From Dactylosporangium sucinum (GTDB lineage Bacteria > Actinomycetota > Actinomycetes > Mycobacteriales > Micromonosporaceae), in assembly GCF_014647515.1 (NCBI RefSeq), contig NZ_BMPI01000016.1, positions 123,041-187,040 of the forward strand: 64,000 nt of DNA. Direction: 5' to 3'. Below the pieces are notes generated by a model, which was not told the DNA's origin, made no database searches, and worked only from the letters and a program-made list of their open reading frames with translations. The translations under genes were made by a program, and so were the position numbers. Of this stretch, positions 41,707 to 50,358 are shown one piece after another (the first letter of the stretch is position 1; each line of letters starts with the position of its first letter).

Positions 41707-44703
41707 GTGGTAATGCGCAACCCGATGACCAGGGTGAGCCGTCGTGGACGAGTCACGATCGCCGTCCTGGTCGTCGTCTTCCTGTTGTTCACCGTGTTCG
41801 ACCGCGTCGTCGGGGCGTGGGCCGACTACCTCTGGTTTTCCGAGGTCAAGTACACCCAGGTCTTCACCGGGGTGCTCACGACCCGCCTCTGGATGTTCGT
41901 GATCTTCGGCGTGGCCGTCGGTCTGATCATCGCCGCCAACCTCTACCTCGCCTACCGCACCCGGCCGCTGCTGCGGCCGCACTCCGCGGAGCAGCACGCG
42001 CTGGACCGTTACCGGCTCTTCCTGCTGCCGCACATGACCGGCTGGATCGTGCTGGTCGCCGGGCTCATCGGGCTGTTCTCCGGCCTGTCGGCGCAGGGGC
42101 ACTGGCAGGAGTGGATGCTGTTCAGCAACAGCACGCCCTTCAACCAGACCGACCCGCAGTTCAACGTCGACCTGTCGTTCTACGTGTTCGAATACCCCTT
42201 CTGGCGATACCTGCTGGGCGTCGCGTTCACCACGGTCGTCTTCTCGCTGCTGGGCGCGCTGGCGCTGCACTACCTGTTCGGCGGCGTGCGCCTGCAGGGC
42301 GCCGGCGAGCGCATGACGGCCGCCGCCCGGGCCCACCTGACCGCGCTCGTGGCGGCGTTCGTGCTGCTCAAGGCCGCGGCGTACTTCCTCGACCGGCGGG
42401 GCCTGCTGCTCGACAAGTTCCCGACGCAGAACCTCTACGGCGCCGGTTACACGAACATCAACGCGCTGCTGCCGGCCAAGGAGATCCTCGCCTGGATCTC
42501 GATCGTCGTGGCGATCGCGATCATCGTCTTCTCCAACGCCTTCATGCGCAACCTGGTCTGGCCGGGGCTCGCGCTGGGGCTGCTGGCGCTGTCCGCGGTG
42601 GCGGTCGGCGGCATCTACCCGGCGGCGGTGCAGTCGTTCACCGTCAAGCCGAGCCAGCTGCAGAAGGAGCAGTTGTACTTCGACCGCGCGATCAAGGCGA
42701 CAAGAGACGCCTACGGGCTCAACGGCGTCGAGGTCAAGGAGTACAAGGCCCAGAACCAGAACCCGCCGGCCAGCCTGACGTCCGGCAAGGACGAGACGGT
42801 CACCAACATCCGGCTCCTCGACCCCAACGTCGTCGGCGAGACCTACACCCAGCAGCAGCAGGTCCGCGGCTTCTACGAGTTCAACCCCAAGCTCGACATC
42901 GACCGCTACACCGTCGACGGCAAGACCCAGGACTACGTCGTCGGCGTGCGCGAGATCCGCTACGACCAGCTGCAGCAGAACAACTGGCAGAACCGGCACA
43001 GCGTCTACACCCACGGCTACGGGTTCGTGGCGGCGCCGGCCAACGAGGTGGTCTGCAGCGGCCAGCCGTTCTACGTCTCGGGCTTCCTCAGCGAGCAGGA
43101 CAAGCCCACGGAGGAGGGCGGCCAGAAGTGCGCGTCGGACACCGACCGCATCCCGGTCGACAACCCGCAGATCTACTACGGCGAGCAGATGGGCGACGTC
43201 TACGCGGTCGTCGGGCGGGCCAACCCCAACGACCGCAACGCCGAGTTCGACCGTCCGGCGGGCGGCCAGGACCAGTACTCGACGTATGACGGCAGCGGCG
43301 GCGTGAAGGTCGGCTCCTTCGGGCGCCGGCTGCTCTACGCGGCCTACTTCCGCGAGACCAACTTCGTGCTGTCGGGCGTGCTCAACGACAACTCGAAGGT
43401 GCTGTACGTCCGTGACCCCGAGTCCCGGGTGCGCAAGGTGGCGCCGTTCCTGACCCTCGACTCCGACCCCTACCCGGCGGTCGTCGACGGCAAGATCCAG
43501 TGGATCATCGACGGCTACACCACGTCGGCCACCTACCCCTACGCCCAGCGGATCGACTGGAACACCGCGATCCAGGACTCCTCCACGAGCGGCCGGCTGT
43601 TCCCGGAGCCGCGGCAGGACGTCACGTACCTCAGGAACTCGGTCAAGGCCACCGTCGACGCCTACACCGGTGAGGTGAAGCTCTACGCGTTCGACGAGTC
43701 CGACCCGGTGCTCAAGACGTGGAACAAGGCGTTCGGCGGCAAGCTCGTCAAGCCGCGCTCGGAGATCTCCAAGGAGCTCATGGACCACCTCCGCTACCCG
43801 GAGGACCAGTTCAAGGTCCAGCGCGACCTGCTCAGCCGCTTCCACGTGACCTCGCCGGAGGGTTTCTTCTCGGGCCAGGACTTCTGGGAGGTGCCGAAGG
43901 ACCCGGCCAACCCGTCGGCCGACCAGCCGCCGTATTACATCGTGGCCAAGCTGCCGAACCAGGAGACCGCCCGGTTCCAGCTCACGGCGGCGGTGGCGCC
44001 GCAGAAGCGGGGCAACCTGGCCGCGCTGATGTCCGCGTCGTACGTCGACGGAAAGCCACGGTTCGAGGTCCTGGAACTGCCACCGAACACGGCGATCCAG
44101 GGCCCCAACCAGACGCACAGCAGCATGACGGCCATCGCCGACGCGCGAAGAGACCTGACCCAGTTCGCGTCGAGCAACTCTGACGTGATCTACGGCAACC
44201 TGCTCTCGCTCCCGGTCGCCGACGGCATGCTCTACGTCGAGCCGATCTACCTGCGGACGAAGAACGACAAGGCGTTTCCGCAGCTACAGAAGGTGCTGGT
44301 CGCCTACGGCCCGAAGTTCATGGCGTACGCCGACAATCTCGAGGCCGGCCTCGAGCAGCTCGTCAAGCAGGTGAGCGGCCAGGCCCCGGTCCCGTCGGCG
44401 GAAGGCGACCCGCAGCCGTCGAACCCGACGACCGGCGCCCCGTCCACGCCCGCGGTCCAAGAGGCGATCGTGGCGATGAACAAGGCGATCGCCGACCTCA
44501 AGGCCGCCCAGCAGTCGGGCGACTTCGAGGCCTACGGCAAGGCCCTCAAGGCCCTGCAGGACGCGATCGCCCGCTACGAGGAGGCCGTGAAGGCGGCCGG
44601 CGCGTCGGCGTCCCCGTCCGCGTCGCCGAGCACCGGGGCCTCGCCGGGGGCGTCGCCCGCGCCGGGCGCCACCCCGACGGTCAGCGTCGCCCCGTCGGGC
44701 TGA
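41707..44703 (+). CDS. UPF0182 family large membrane protein
   Basis: A 998-residue protein. The first 320 residues hold about seven membrane helices (for example ITIAVLVVVFLLFTVFDRVV and LVAAFVLLKAAAYF). The large remainder is extracytoplasmic and ends in a Pro/Ala/Ser-rich tail (SPSASPSTGASPGASPAPG). UPF0182 is nearly universal in actinobacteria; its function is unknown. It starts at a GTG at 41707 with GGCGGAG seven bases upstream. The cluster metalloprotease, PDZ-Lon, UPF0182 matches Rv3195-Rv3193c (recollection). A 42-base piece of this gene is repeated in the spacer downstream. Confidence 0.93.
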   Translation: MVMRNPMTRVSRRGRVTIAVLVVVFLLFTVFDRVVGAWADYLWFSEVKYTQVFTGVLTTRLWMFVIFGVAVGLIIAANLYLAYRTRPLLRPHSAEQHALDRYRLFLLPHMTGWIVLVAGLIGLFSGLSAQGHWQEWMLFSNSTPFNQTDPQFNVDLSFYVFEYPFWRYLLGVAFTTVVFSLLGALALHYLFGGVRLQGAGERMTAAARAHLTALVAAFVLLKAAAYFLDRRGLLLDKFPTQNLYGAGYTNINALLPAKEILAWISIVVAIAIIVFSNAFMRNLVWPGLALGLLALSAVAVGGIYPAAVQSFTVKPSQLQKEQLYFDRAIKATRDAYGLNGVEVKEYKAQNQNPPASLTSGKDETVTNIRLLDPNVVGETYTQQQQVRGFYEFNPKLDIDRYTVDGKTQDYVVGVREIRYDQLQQNNWQNRHSVYTHGYGFVAAPANEVVCSGQPFYVSGFLSEQDKPTEEGGQKCASDTDRIPVDNPQIYYGEQMGDVYAVVGRANPNDRNAEFDRPAGGQDQYSTYDGSGGVKVGSFGRRLLYAAYFRETNFVLSGVLNDNSKVLYVRDPESRVRKVAPFLTLDSDPYPAVVDGKIQWIIDGYTTSATYPYAQRIDWNTAIQDSSTSGRLFPEPRQDVTYLRNSVKATVDAYTGEVKLYAFDESDPVLKTWNKAFGGKLVKPRSEISKELMDHLRYPEDQFKVQRDLLSRFHVTSPEGFFSGQDFWEVPKDPANPSADQPPYYIVAKLPNQETARFQLTAAVAPQKRGNLAALMSASYVDGKPRFEVLELPPNTAIQGPNQTHSSMTAIADARRDLTQFASSNSDVIYGNLLSLPVADGMLYVEPIYLRTKNDKAFPQLQKVLVAYGPKFMAYADNLEAGLEQLVKQVSGQAPVPSAEGDPQPSNPTTGAPSTPAVQEAIVAMNKAIADLKAAQQSGDFEAYGKALKALQDAIARYEEAVKAAGASASPSASPSTGASPGASPAPGATPTVSVAPSG

Positions 44704-44722
44704 CCTCCGTACCGCCACGGTT

Positions 44723-44755
44723 CGGGCGGGGTCGGCGCGAAGCCGGCCCCGCCCG
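44723..44755 (+). terminator. terminator after UPF0182
   Basis: Arms CGGGCGGGGTCGGC (44723-44736) and GCCGGCCCCGCCCG (44742-44755) pair with one mismatch around GCGAA, 20 bases after the UPF0182 stop. Confidence 0.8.
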
Positions 44756-44852
44756 ACCTGTATCGAGCCGCCGGTGCCGGCTCTCCCCGATCCGCGCTCG
44801 GTCTGCTGCCGCCCGTCCGCGCCGCGCTTCTGTCGGTCGGCCGGCGCCGCCC

Positions 44853-45028
44853 GGTCCGTGGCTTGAAGCCGCGCTGCCCGGCCCGTGGCTTGAGCCTGAG
44901 GGTCGGTCCGTGGCGTGAGCCTGCGGGTCAGCCCGTGGCGTGAGCCTGCGTGGGGCTACGGCAGCGGCGTCGTGAAGGTCGGCTTCTTCGGGCGCCGGCG
45001 GCGGTCCGTGGCCTGAGCTTGCGGGGCC
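44853..45028. repeat. 25-base minisatellite interrupted by a UPF0182 gene fragment
   Basis: Units of about 25 bases built on CCGTGGCNTGAGCCTGCGGG start near 44853, 44881, 44905, 44931 and 45003. Between the fourth and fifth lies 44958-44999, which matches UPF0182 codons at 43289-43330 in 40 of 42 positions. No gene is supported in 44756-45313. Confidence 0.8.
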
Positions 45029-45313
45029 GGCGTTTCGCCCTCCTGCCGCCGGATACGGTCGTGGGCGGCCCTCAGCCGCCTGCACAGTGCGCATCGGCCC
45101 GACCGTGGATCCTGTCCCGCTTGCGGGTGAACCTCGTGCCACCGGTCCTTGGTCCGGGCTCGCGGGGCCTGACCTGCGGGCGCCCTCCCGCTCGTGGGTG
45201 ATCTCCGATGCGCCGGGCCGGGCCGCCCGCTCCGGCTCCAGAGTGACCGCCGCCACGGCCCTGCCTGACGATTTGGAAGTCGGGACGAGCGTGCGCTAAT
45301 GTGAACAAGCCGA

Positions 45314-45387
45314 CGCGGGGTGGAGCAGCTCGGTAGCTCGCTGGGCTCATAACCCAGAGGTCGCAGGTTCAAATCCTGTCCCCGCTA
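45314..45387 (+). tRNA. initiator tRNA-fMet (CAU)
   Basis: A 74-base cloverleaf. The acceptor CGCGGGG pairs with CCCCGC except at the first base pair, and the anticodon stem-loop is CTGGGCTCATAACCCAG with CAU. Three consecutive G-C pairs in the anticodon stem and the unpaired first base identify the initiator. The 3' CCA is not encoded (CAA follows). The T-arm is GCAGGTTCAAATCCTGT. It is followed by a terminator. Confidence 0.96.
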
Positions 45388-45401
45388 CAAACGCAGTAAG
45401 G

Positions 45402-45447
45402 TCAAGGGCCGTCTTCCCGATGGGAGGGCGGCCTTGATTGTTTTATC
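45402..45447 (+). terminator. terminator after tRNA-fMet
   Basis: Arms 45402-45418 and 45422-45437 (TCAAGGGCCGTCTTCCC with GGGAGGGCGGCCTTGA) pair with a few mismatches around GAT and are followed by TTGTTTTAT, one of the few real T-tracts in the window. Confidence 0.85.
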
Positions 45448-45473
45448 GCCCCTGGAGCGACGGAACGACCCGG

Positions 45474-45908
45474 GTGTCGGCCGTTGTCGGCTACGTCACA
45501 TCCGATCGCTCGGGCCCTCGACGACCGTGGACGACGGCGCGCGCGAGGCCCGCCACAACCTGCGGACGATGCTGGCACAACGAGCAGTTCGACGGGACGA
45601 TCACGTTCGCCGCCGACGGCACCTTCGCCGCGACGAACGGGCCCTACGCGGCGCTCGCCGACGGCGAGCGGAGCCTGCCGCCGGGGTTCGACAAGGCCAC
45701 CGCCCGGATCGATATGACCGGGCGGTGGCAGTCGACCGGGCTGCATCCCGGTCGGGCGGACGATCGGAAGATCGTCGTGCGGGCGATGTTCGACAAGGCG
45801 CCGGAGATCGTGATGACCGTGCCCTACGCGGCCCGCTTCGCCGGCCGCTACGGCTACCGCAAGTGCACGACCTGCGCCGCCGTCAGCCCCGCATCGTCGC
45901 GAAGCTGA
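45474..45908 (+). pseudogene. degenerate or uncertain ORF next to the tRNA
   Basis: An open frame of about 145 codons with a protein-like second half (FDGTITFAADGTFAATNG, WQSTGLHPG) resembling small actinobacterial proteins with a DGTF repeat. The first part has weak coding character and the only upstream starts lie in or beside the tRNA terminator. In a neighbouring frame the segment around 45530-45580 (TTVDDGAREARHNL) looks more protein-like, hinting at a frameshift. It ends two bases from the convergent lysozyme gene. It may be a gene remnant. Confidence 0.35.
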
Positions 45909-45910
45909 TT

Positions 45911-46639
45911 TCAGCAGGCGCCGTTGCAGGCCAGGACCTTGAGCCGGTCCAGCGCGCCGTTCCACTGGTTGGAGTCGCCGGCGAACGGGCCGCTGCTGGA
46001 GTACTGCCAGAACGACCAGGTCGGGGCGCCGGCCGGCAGGGTGCCGGGGGAGCTGCTGTAGCGGGCGAGCCAGAGCGGGCTGTTGGCCCAGAAACCGCTG
46101 TAGTTGCCGGTGCACGTCGTCCACCAGTCGGTGGTCGTGTAGATGACGGCCCAGCGGCCGGTCCGCGTGTGGTACTGGTTGAGGAACGCCCGGATCCAGC
46201 TCACCATCGCGGACTGCGAGAGGCCGTAGCAGGTGGCGCCGTAGGGGTTGTACTCGATGTCCAGGGCGCCGGGCAGGGTCTTGCCGTCCTTCGACCAGCC
46301 GCCGCCGTGCGCGACGAAGTAGTCGGCCTGCGCCGCTCCGCCGGAGTTGTTCGGGAGCGCGAAGTGGTACGCGCCGCGGATCATGCCGATGTTGTACGAG
46401 CCGTTGTACTGCTGGGCGAAGTACGGGTTGGTGTAGGACGTCCCCTCGGTCGCCTTCACGTAGGCGAAGCGTGAACCGGCGTTCCACTGCGCGGTCCAGT
46501 TCACGTTGCCCTGGTGGCTGGACACGTCCTGGCCGTAGGTGACGGTGGCAGCAGATGCCGGGCTGCCGGTCAGAACCGTGGTGACCAGCGCGGCCGCCAG
46601 GGACAGTGCCGCCAGTGCGCCAAGTCGTCGATGGGTCAC
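45911..46639 (-). CDS. secreted GH25 lysozyme (muramidase)
   Basis: A 242-residue protein with a signal peptide (about 1-30, ending GSPASAATV) and a glycoside hydrolase family 25 domain. The catalytic residues are Asp in YGQDVSSHQG and Glu in GALDIEYNPYG; AYVKATEGTSY and WSFWQYSSSG are typical. It cleaves the beta-1,4 bond of peptidoglycan or foreign cell walls. The GTG at 46639 follows GGAGG by six bases; the longer frame upstream is not supported. There is no cell-wall-binding domain. The gene starts 316 bases from the divergent LPXTG gene. Confidence 0.92.
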   Translation of the reverse strand: MTHRRLGALAALSLAAALVTTVLTGSPASAATVTYGQDVSSHQGNVNWTAQWNAGSRFAYVKATEGTSYTNPYFAQQYNGSYNIGMIRGAYHFALPNNSGGAAQADYFVAHGGGWSKDGKTLPGALDIEYNPYGATCYGLSQSAMVSWIRAFLNQYHTRTGRWAVIYTTTDWWTTCTGNYSGFWANSPLWLARYSSSPGTLPAGAPTWSFWQYSSSGPFAGDSNQWNGALDRLKVLACNGAC

Positions 46640-46955
46640 GGTGCGCCTCCTCGAGGTGATCGGCACCGGCACGACCGGTCCGGCCGTGCCGTGCGCCGGG
46701 GTGGCTCCAGCCGGATCGGCAAAGAACTTCGCCGATTAGTTCACGATCGTCGGAAATTTTCAATAGACAAACATCGAACTCTTGGGCGAGGCCGGGTGCG
46801 CTAGGGGATCGACCAGGATCGTTGGAGCGATGTCAACTGGGCGATTTGTTGCGATGGGCCGCCTATGCCGGGAATACTTGCACGGGCTTTTCTGCGATCG
46901 GCCGGTGATCTAGGCTCGCTCGATTGTCGTCAATACGGCGGGGGAGCGTGCGGCG
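46640..46955. other. divergent promoter region, lysozyme and LPXTG gene
   Basis: A 316-base spacer. The part 46733-46790 is unusually AT-rich (GGAAATTTTCAATAGACAAA), compatible with promoters and a regulator site, but I cannot define boxes with confidence. No gene is supported. Confidence 0.4.
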
Positions 46956-48095
46956 ATGCGTCGCGTGATTCGTGCGGTACTGGCCGGGTTCGTCGCGGCG
47001 GCGATCGGCGTTCCGGCCCTCGCCGAGCCGGCGGCCGCCGCCGACGGCGACCTGAAGGTCCTCGGCCTGCCGCAGGCCGAGTCCTACCGCCTGGACGGGC
47101 AGAAGCTCACCATTCCGCTGCAGATCACCAACACCGGCACGGCGCCGATCAGCTCCGGCTGGGTGGCCGTCACCGCTGACTTCGGCCTGACCGCGGTCGC
47201 CTACCAGGGCTGCCGCCTGGCCGATTCGGGCTTCTTCACGAACCGGCAGTACTGTCCCCTGAACCAGGAGCTGCGCCCCGGTCAGGTCCTGACGTTCGTC
47301 ACCATCCAGGACGGGGCACGCACCGACGGCCTGCGGATGGCCGTGGAGTCGTATGTCGTGCCCAACGCCGACCTGGCCGTCTCGATCGGCGCCCCGGACG
47401 CGGGGGCGGTCGAGCAGACGGGTGGGCCCGCGTTCGCGTGGGTGGCCGGCACTCCGGGTCCGACCTCATCCCCGGTACCGAGCTGGTACTTCACCGTCAA
47501 GACCGGCGCACAGGAGAACGTGGAGGGAATCGGCGGAACCATCCGGGGCAAGCGCGGGGACGTGGTGCCGCTGGAGGTCGGCATCCGTAACCTCGGCCCG
47601 GCCGCGATTCTCCCGCCCAGCGACTCGCCGATGTTCAGGTATCGCATCGCCGTCCCGGCCGGCACCGAGCTGGTGAAACTGGAGCCCGCGGACCCGGAGA
47701 ACCCGAGCTGCCGCCAGTTCGGCGATCTGCCGCCGAACACGCAGGAATGCGCCGTCCTCGACGGCCGTCCGTTCATGCCCGGCACGGAGACCGGAAAGGT
47801 GACGCTGCACGTCAAGATCACGTCGCCCACGCCCGGAACCGGCGGCGTGACCGTGCGGAACAAGACGACGCCCATCACCGTCGAGGTGCTGCCCGCCGCG
47901 AGCCCCTCGGCCAGCCCCTCGGTCAGCCCTTCGGTCAGCCCCTCGGCGAGCGGGGCCCCCGGCGGTCCTCTCCCGGTCACGGGGACGAACATGCCGCTCC
48001 TCGCCGGGATCGGCGCGGCCCTGATCGCGGCCGGGATCGCCCTGCTGGTGCTGTTCCGGCGCCGCCGGGTCGTGCTGACGAACACCGGCGACTGA
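46956..48095 (+). CDS. LPXTG-anchored surface protein
   Basis: A 379-residue secreted protein. It has a signal peptide (about 1-28, EPAAAADGD), two immunoglobulin-like beta segments (LTIPLQITNTGTAPIS and GDVVPLEVGIRNLGPAAI), a Ser/Pro linker (SPSASPSVSPSV), LPVTG at 339-343, a hydrophobic helix and RRRR. This is a complete sortase signal. It is therefore linked to peptidoglycan by a sortase encoded elsewhere. The ATG has a GGGGGAG nine bases upstream. The beta domains suggest adhesion or spacer roles; no enzyme motif is seen. Confidence 0.88.
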   Translation: MRRVIRAVLAGFVAAAIGVPALAEPAAAADGDLKVLGLPQAESYRLDGQKLTIPLQITNTGTAPISSGWVAVTADFGLTAVAYQGCRLADSGFFTNRQYCPLNQELRPGQVLTFVTIQDGARTDGLRMAVESYVVPNADLAVSIGAPDAGAVEQTGGPAFAWVAGTPGPTSSPVPSWYFTVKTGAQENVEGIGGTIRGKRGDVVPLEVGIRNLGPAAILPPSDSPMFRYRIAVPAGTELVKLEPADPENPSCRQFGDLPPNTQECAVLDGRPFMPGTETGKVTLHVKITSPTPGTGGVTVRNKTTPITVEVLPAASPSASPSVSPSVSPSASGAPGGPLPVTGTNMPLLAGIGAALIAAGIALLVLFRRRRVVLTNTGD

Positions 48096-48224
48096 CCAGC
48101 GGCTCATTGGCTCCGGCCGGGACCCGGCAACGGCCGCCGGCGCGTGCGCGAGCGGGGCCGTTGCCGGGCCAGGGCCCGCGCCGACGCACCGGTTGGCGTC
48201 GCCGGCCGGTCGGGCGCCGCCGGG

Positions 48225-49400
48225 TCAGGTGAGTGTGCAGGTCACAGCGGGTGCCGTGTTGGTGGTGTTGTTCCAGGAGGCCAGGAAGCCGAGCGAGGTG
48301 GAGGCGCCGGGGGCGACGGTGCCGTTGTACGTCACGTTGCGGGCCGTGACGGTCGCCCCCGACTGGGTCAGCGTGGTGTTCCACGCCTGACTGACCTGCT
48401 GGCCGTTGGCGAAGGTGAAGGTCGTCGTCCAGGCCGACGAGGCGGTGGCCGAGGTGTTCGTCACCGTCACCTCGGCTTGGAACGCGCCGCCCCACTGGGA
48501 GATGACCCGGTAGGTCGCCGTGCACCGGGACCCGCCGGACGAGGGGGACGCCGAGGCTGAGGGGGAGCGGGACGAGGACGGCGACGCCGACGGCGAGGCG
48601 GACCGGGACGGGGACACGGACGGCGACGCGGACGGTGACGTGGACGGCGACGGAGGTGTGGCGCCCAGGGCCTGGGTCAGCGCCGGGTACCAGCGGTCGG
48701 CCATCTTCTGGAAGCCCGCGTCATTCGGGTGTACCCCGTCACCGGTGTCGGCGACCGCGTCGAACCCCGTCCACAGGTCCGCGACGGTGATCGGCGACTG
48801 GGCCGTGGTGAGGCCGGCCGCCCAGCCCGGGATGGCGTTGTTCAGCGCGATCACGTCGGCCGGGCAGGTGGCGCAGGCGGCCTGGCTCATCGGGATGATC
48901 TGCGCCACGATGATCTTGACCGCCGGGTTCTGGGCGCGCATCTGACCGACCAGCTTCGTGAACGCCGTCAGCTTGGTGGCGAGGGGGATGTAGCCGCCCC
49001 ACATGTCGTTCGTGCCGAGGTGCATGAGGATGACGTCGGGCCTGGCCGCGGCCAGCCACGGCGGCAGCTGGTTGTTGTCGGCGATGCCGGTCGCCGAGTA
49101 GCCGCCGTGACCCTCGTGGTCGAAGTCGTAGGTGTAGCCCGGATTGCAGCCGCCGCCGTCGGAGACGCCGCCGACGAAGTCGATGTTCGTGTAGCCGCTG
49201 GTCTGCAGCCGGTGCCAGAGCTTGGCCCGCCAGCAGCCGGGGCCGGCGGTGATGGAGTCGCCGAGCGGCATGATGCGCACGGGCGCCGCCGCGGAGCGGG
49301 CGGGCCGGGCGGGCTGGACGAGGACGAGGGCGACCGCGACCAGGAACGCCGCGATCAGGGCAGGAAGGATCGATCTGCGAAGCACGGGGAGACTCCTCAT
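48225..49400 (-). CDS. secreted SGNH/GDSL hydrolase with CBM2
   Basis: A 391-residue protein. Signal region about 8-35. The SGNH esterase domain has block I LGDSITAGPG, block III GTNDMWG and block V GDGVHPND with its Asp-His. A long Ser/Pro linker leads to a C-terminal family 2 carbohydrate-binding module (CTATYRVISQWGGAFQAEV at the start, closing CTLT, two Cys forming the usual disulfide). The likely role is deacetylating plant polysaccharide while bound to cellulose. The ATG at 49400 lacks a strong ribosome site. It lies in a group of secreted enzymes with the lysozyme and the LPXTG protein. Confidence 0.9.
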   Translation of the reverse strand: MRSLPVLRRSILPALIAAFLVAVALVLVQPARPARSAAAPVRIMPLGDSITAGPGCWRAKLWHRLQTSGYTNIDFVGGVSDGGGCNPGYTYDFDHEGHGGYSATGIADNNQLPPWLAAARPDVILMHLGTNDMWGGYIPLATKLTAFTKLVGQMRAQNPAVKIIVAQIIPMSQAACATCPADVIALNNAIPGWAAGLTTAQSPITVADLWTGFDAVADTGDGVHPNDAGFQKMADRWYPALTQALGATPPSPSTSPSASPSVSPSRSASPSASPSSSRSPSASASPSSGGSRCTATYRVISQWGGAFQAEVTVTNTSATASSAWTTTFTFANGQQVSQAWNTTLTQSGATVTARNVTYNGTVAPGASTSLGFLASWNNTTNTAPAVTCTLT

Positions 49401-49521
49401 GGAGACGGACAGGCGTGGTCCGCCGACGCAGTGCGCCGGCCGGGCTCCCACGGCATCGCGCTGCGTCGATGCTACCGCGACCCGGACCCGGCGCCATTCC
49501 CCGGAGGCGCTCGGGGAGAGC

Positions 49522-50349
49522 TCAGAACAGGGTCGGCTGGCCGGCCGGTTCCGGCTCGGGGAGTGCGGGCAGGTCGGGGACGGCGGCGCGGACCTCGCCG
49601 TGGAAGCGGCGGGCCAGCTCCGGGGCGTCGGCGTTGTCCGGGGTGTGGATGAACACCGTCGGGGAGCGGCCCTCGCGCAGCCAGGCCGCGACCCGGGCGA
49701 CCCAGGGCTGCCAGCCCGCGACGGTGCGGGCCTGGTCGTCGCGGCCGAGGTACCGGATGATCGGGTGGCCCGTGAGGGCCTCGGAGCGCAGCGGGAGGCG
49801 CGGCTTCTTGGTCCAGGCGTCCCGCTCGGCGTCGCTCGTCGGCGGGGTCTGGAAGAACGCCGTCGTGTCGAACGGGACCCACTCGGCGCCCGCCCCGGTC
49901 AGCACCGCCGCCAGCTGGGCCGTTGCCTGCGGCTCGGTGAAGAAGGCCGGGTGGCGGACCTCGACGGCATACCGGTGGTTCGCCGGCAGGCGGCGCAGGA
50001 ACGCCGCGAGCGCGCCGGTGTCGGCGGGGCCGAACGAGCCGGGGAGCTGGATCCACAGTGCGTGGGTCCGCGGGCCCAGCGGCTCGATCGCGTCGAGGAA
50101 CGCGTGCAGCTCCTCGGCGCCGCCCGTCAGTCGGCGTTCGTGGGTCACGGTCCGCGGAAGTTTCAGCACGAACCGGAAGCCGGGCGGGGTCTGCTCCGCC
50201 CAGGCCGCCACGGACGATCGGGCCGGGGTCGCGTAGAAGGTCGTGTTGCCCTCGACGGCGTTGCACCAGCCGGCATACGTGCGCAGGGCCGGCGCCGGGA
50301 ACCGCCACGCCTTGTGCGTCCACATCGCGCAGCCGACATGAAGACGCAT
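49522..50349 (-). CDS. DUF72 (YecE-like) protein
   Basis: A 275-residue TIM-barrel-like protein. Family motifs are HVGCAMWTHKAW at the start, NAVEGNTTFYATP, FRFVLKLPRTVTHERRL, RYAVEVRHPAFF and the closing VFIHTPDNADAPELA. DUF72 proteins are widespread; their biochemical role is unknown. The gene ends in a Pro/Glu-rich tail (LPEPEPAGQPTLF). It lies nine bases after the MMPL gene on the same strand, so the two may be co-transcribed. Confidence 0.9.
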   Translation of the reverse strand: MRLHVGCAMWTHKAWRFPAPALRTYAGWCNAVEGNTTFYATPARSSVAAWAEQTPPGFRFVLKLPRTVTHERRLTGGAEELHAFLDAIEPLGPRTHALWIQLPGSFGPADTGALAAFLRRLPANHRYAVEVRHPAFFTEPQATAQLAAVLTGAGAEWVPFDTTAFFQTPPTSDAERDAWTKKPRLPLRSEALTGHPIIRYLGRDDQARTVAGWQPWVARVAAWLREGRSPTVFIHTPDNADAPELARRFHGEVRAAVPDLPALPEPEPAGQPTLF

Positions 50350-50358
50350 GCCGCGACC

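Noticed and set aside
44956..45372. 138-codon minus-strand frame beginning MNLRPLGYEP
   Set aside because: Its start is the reverse complement of the tRNA; this is a common false annotation.
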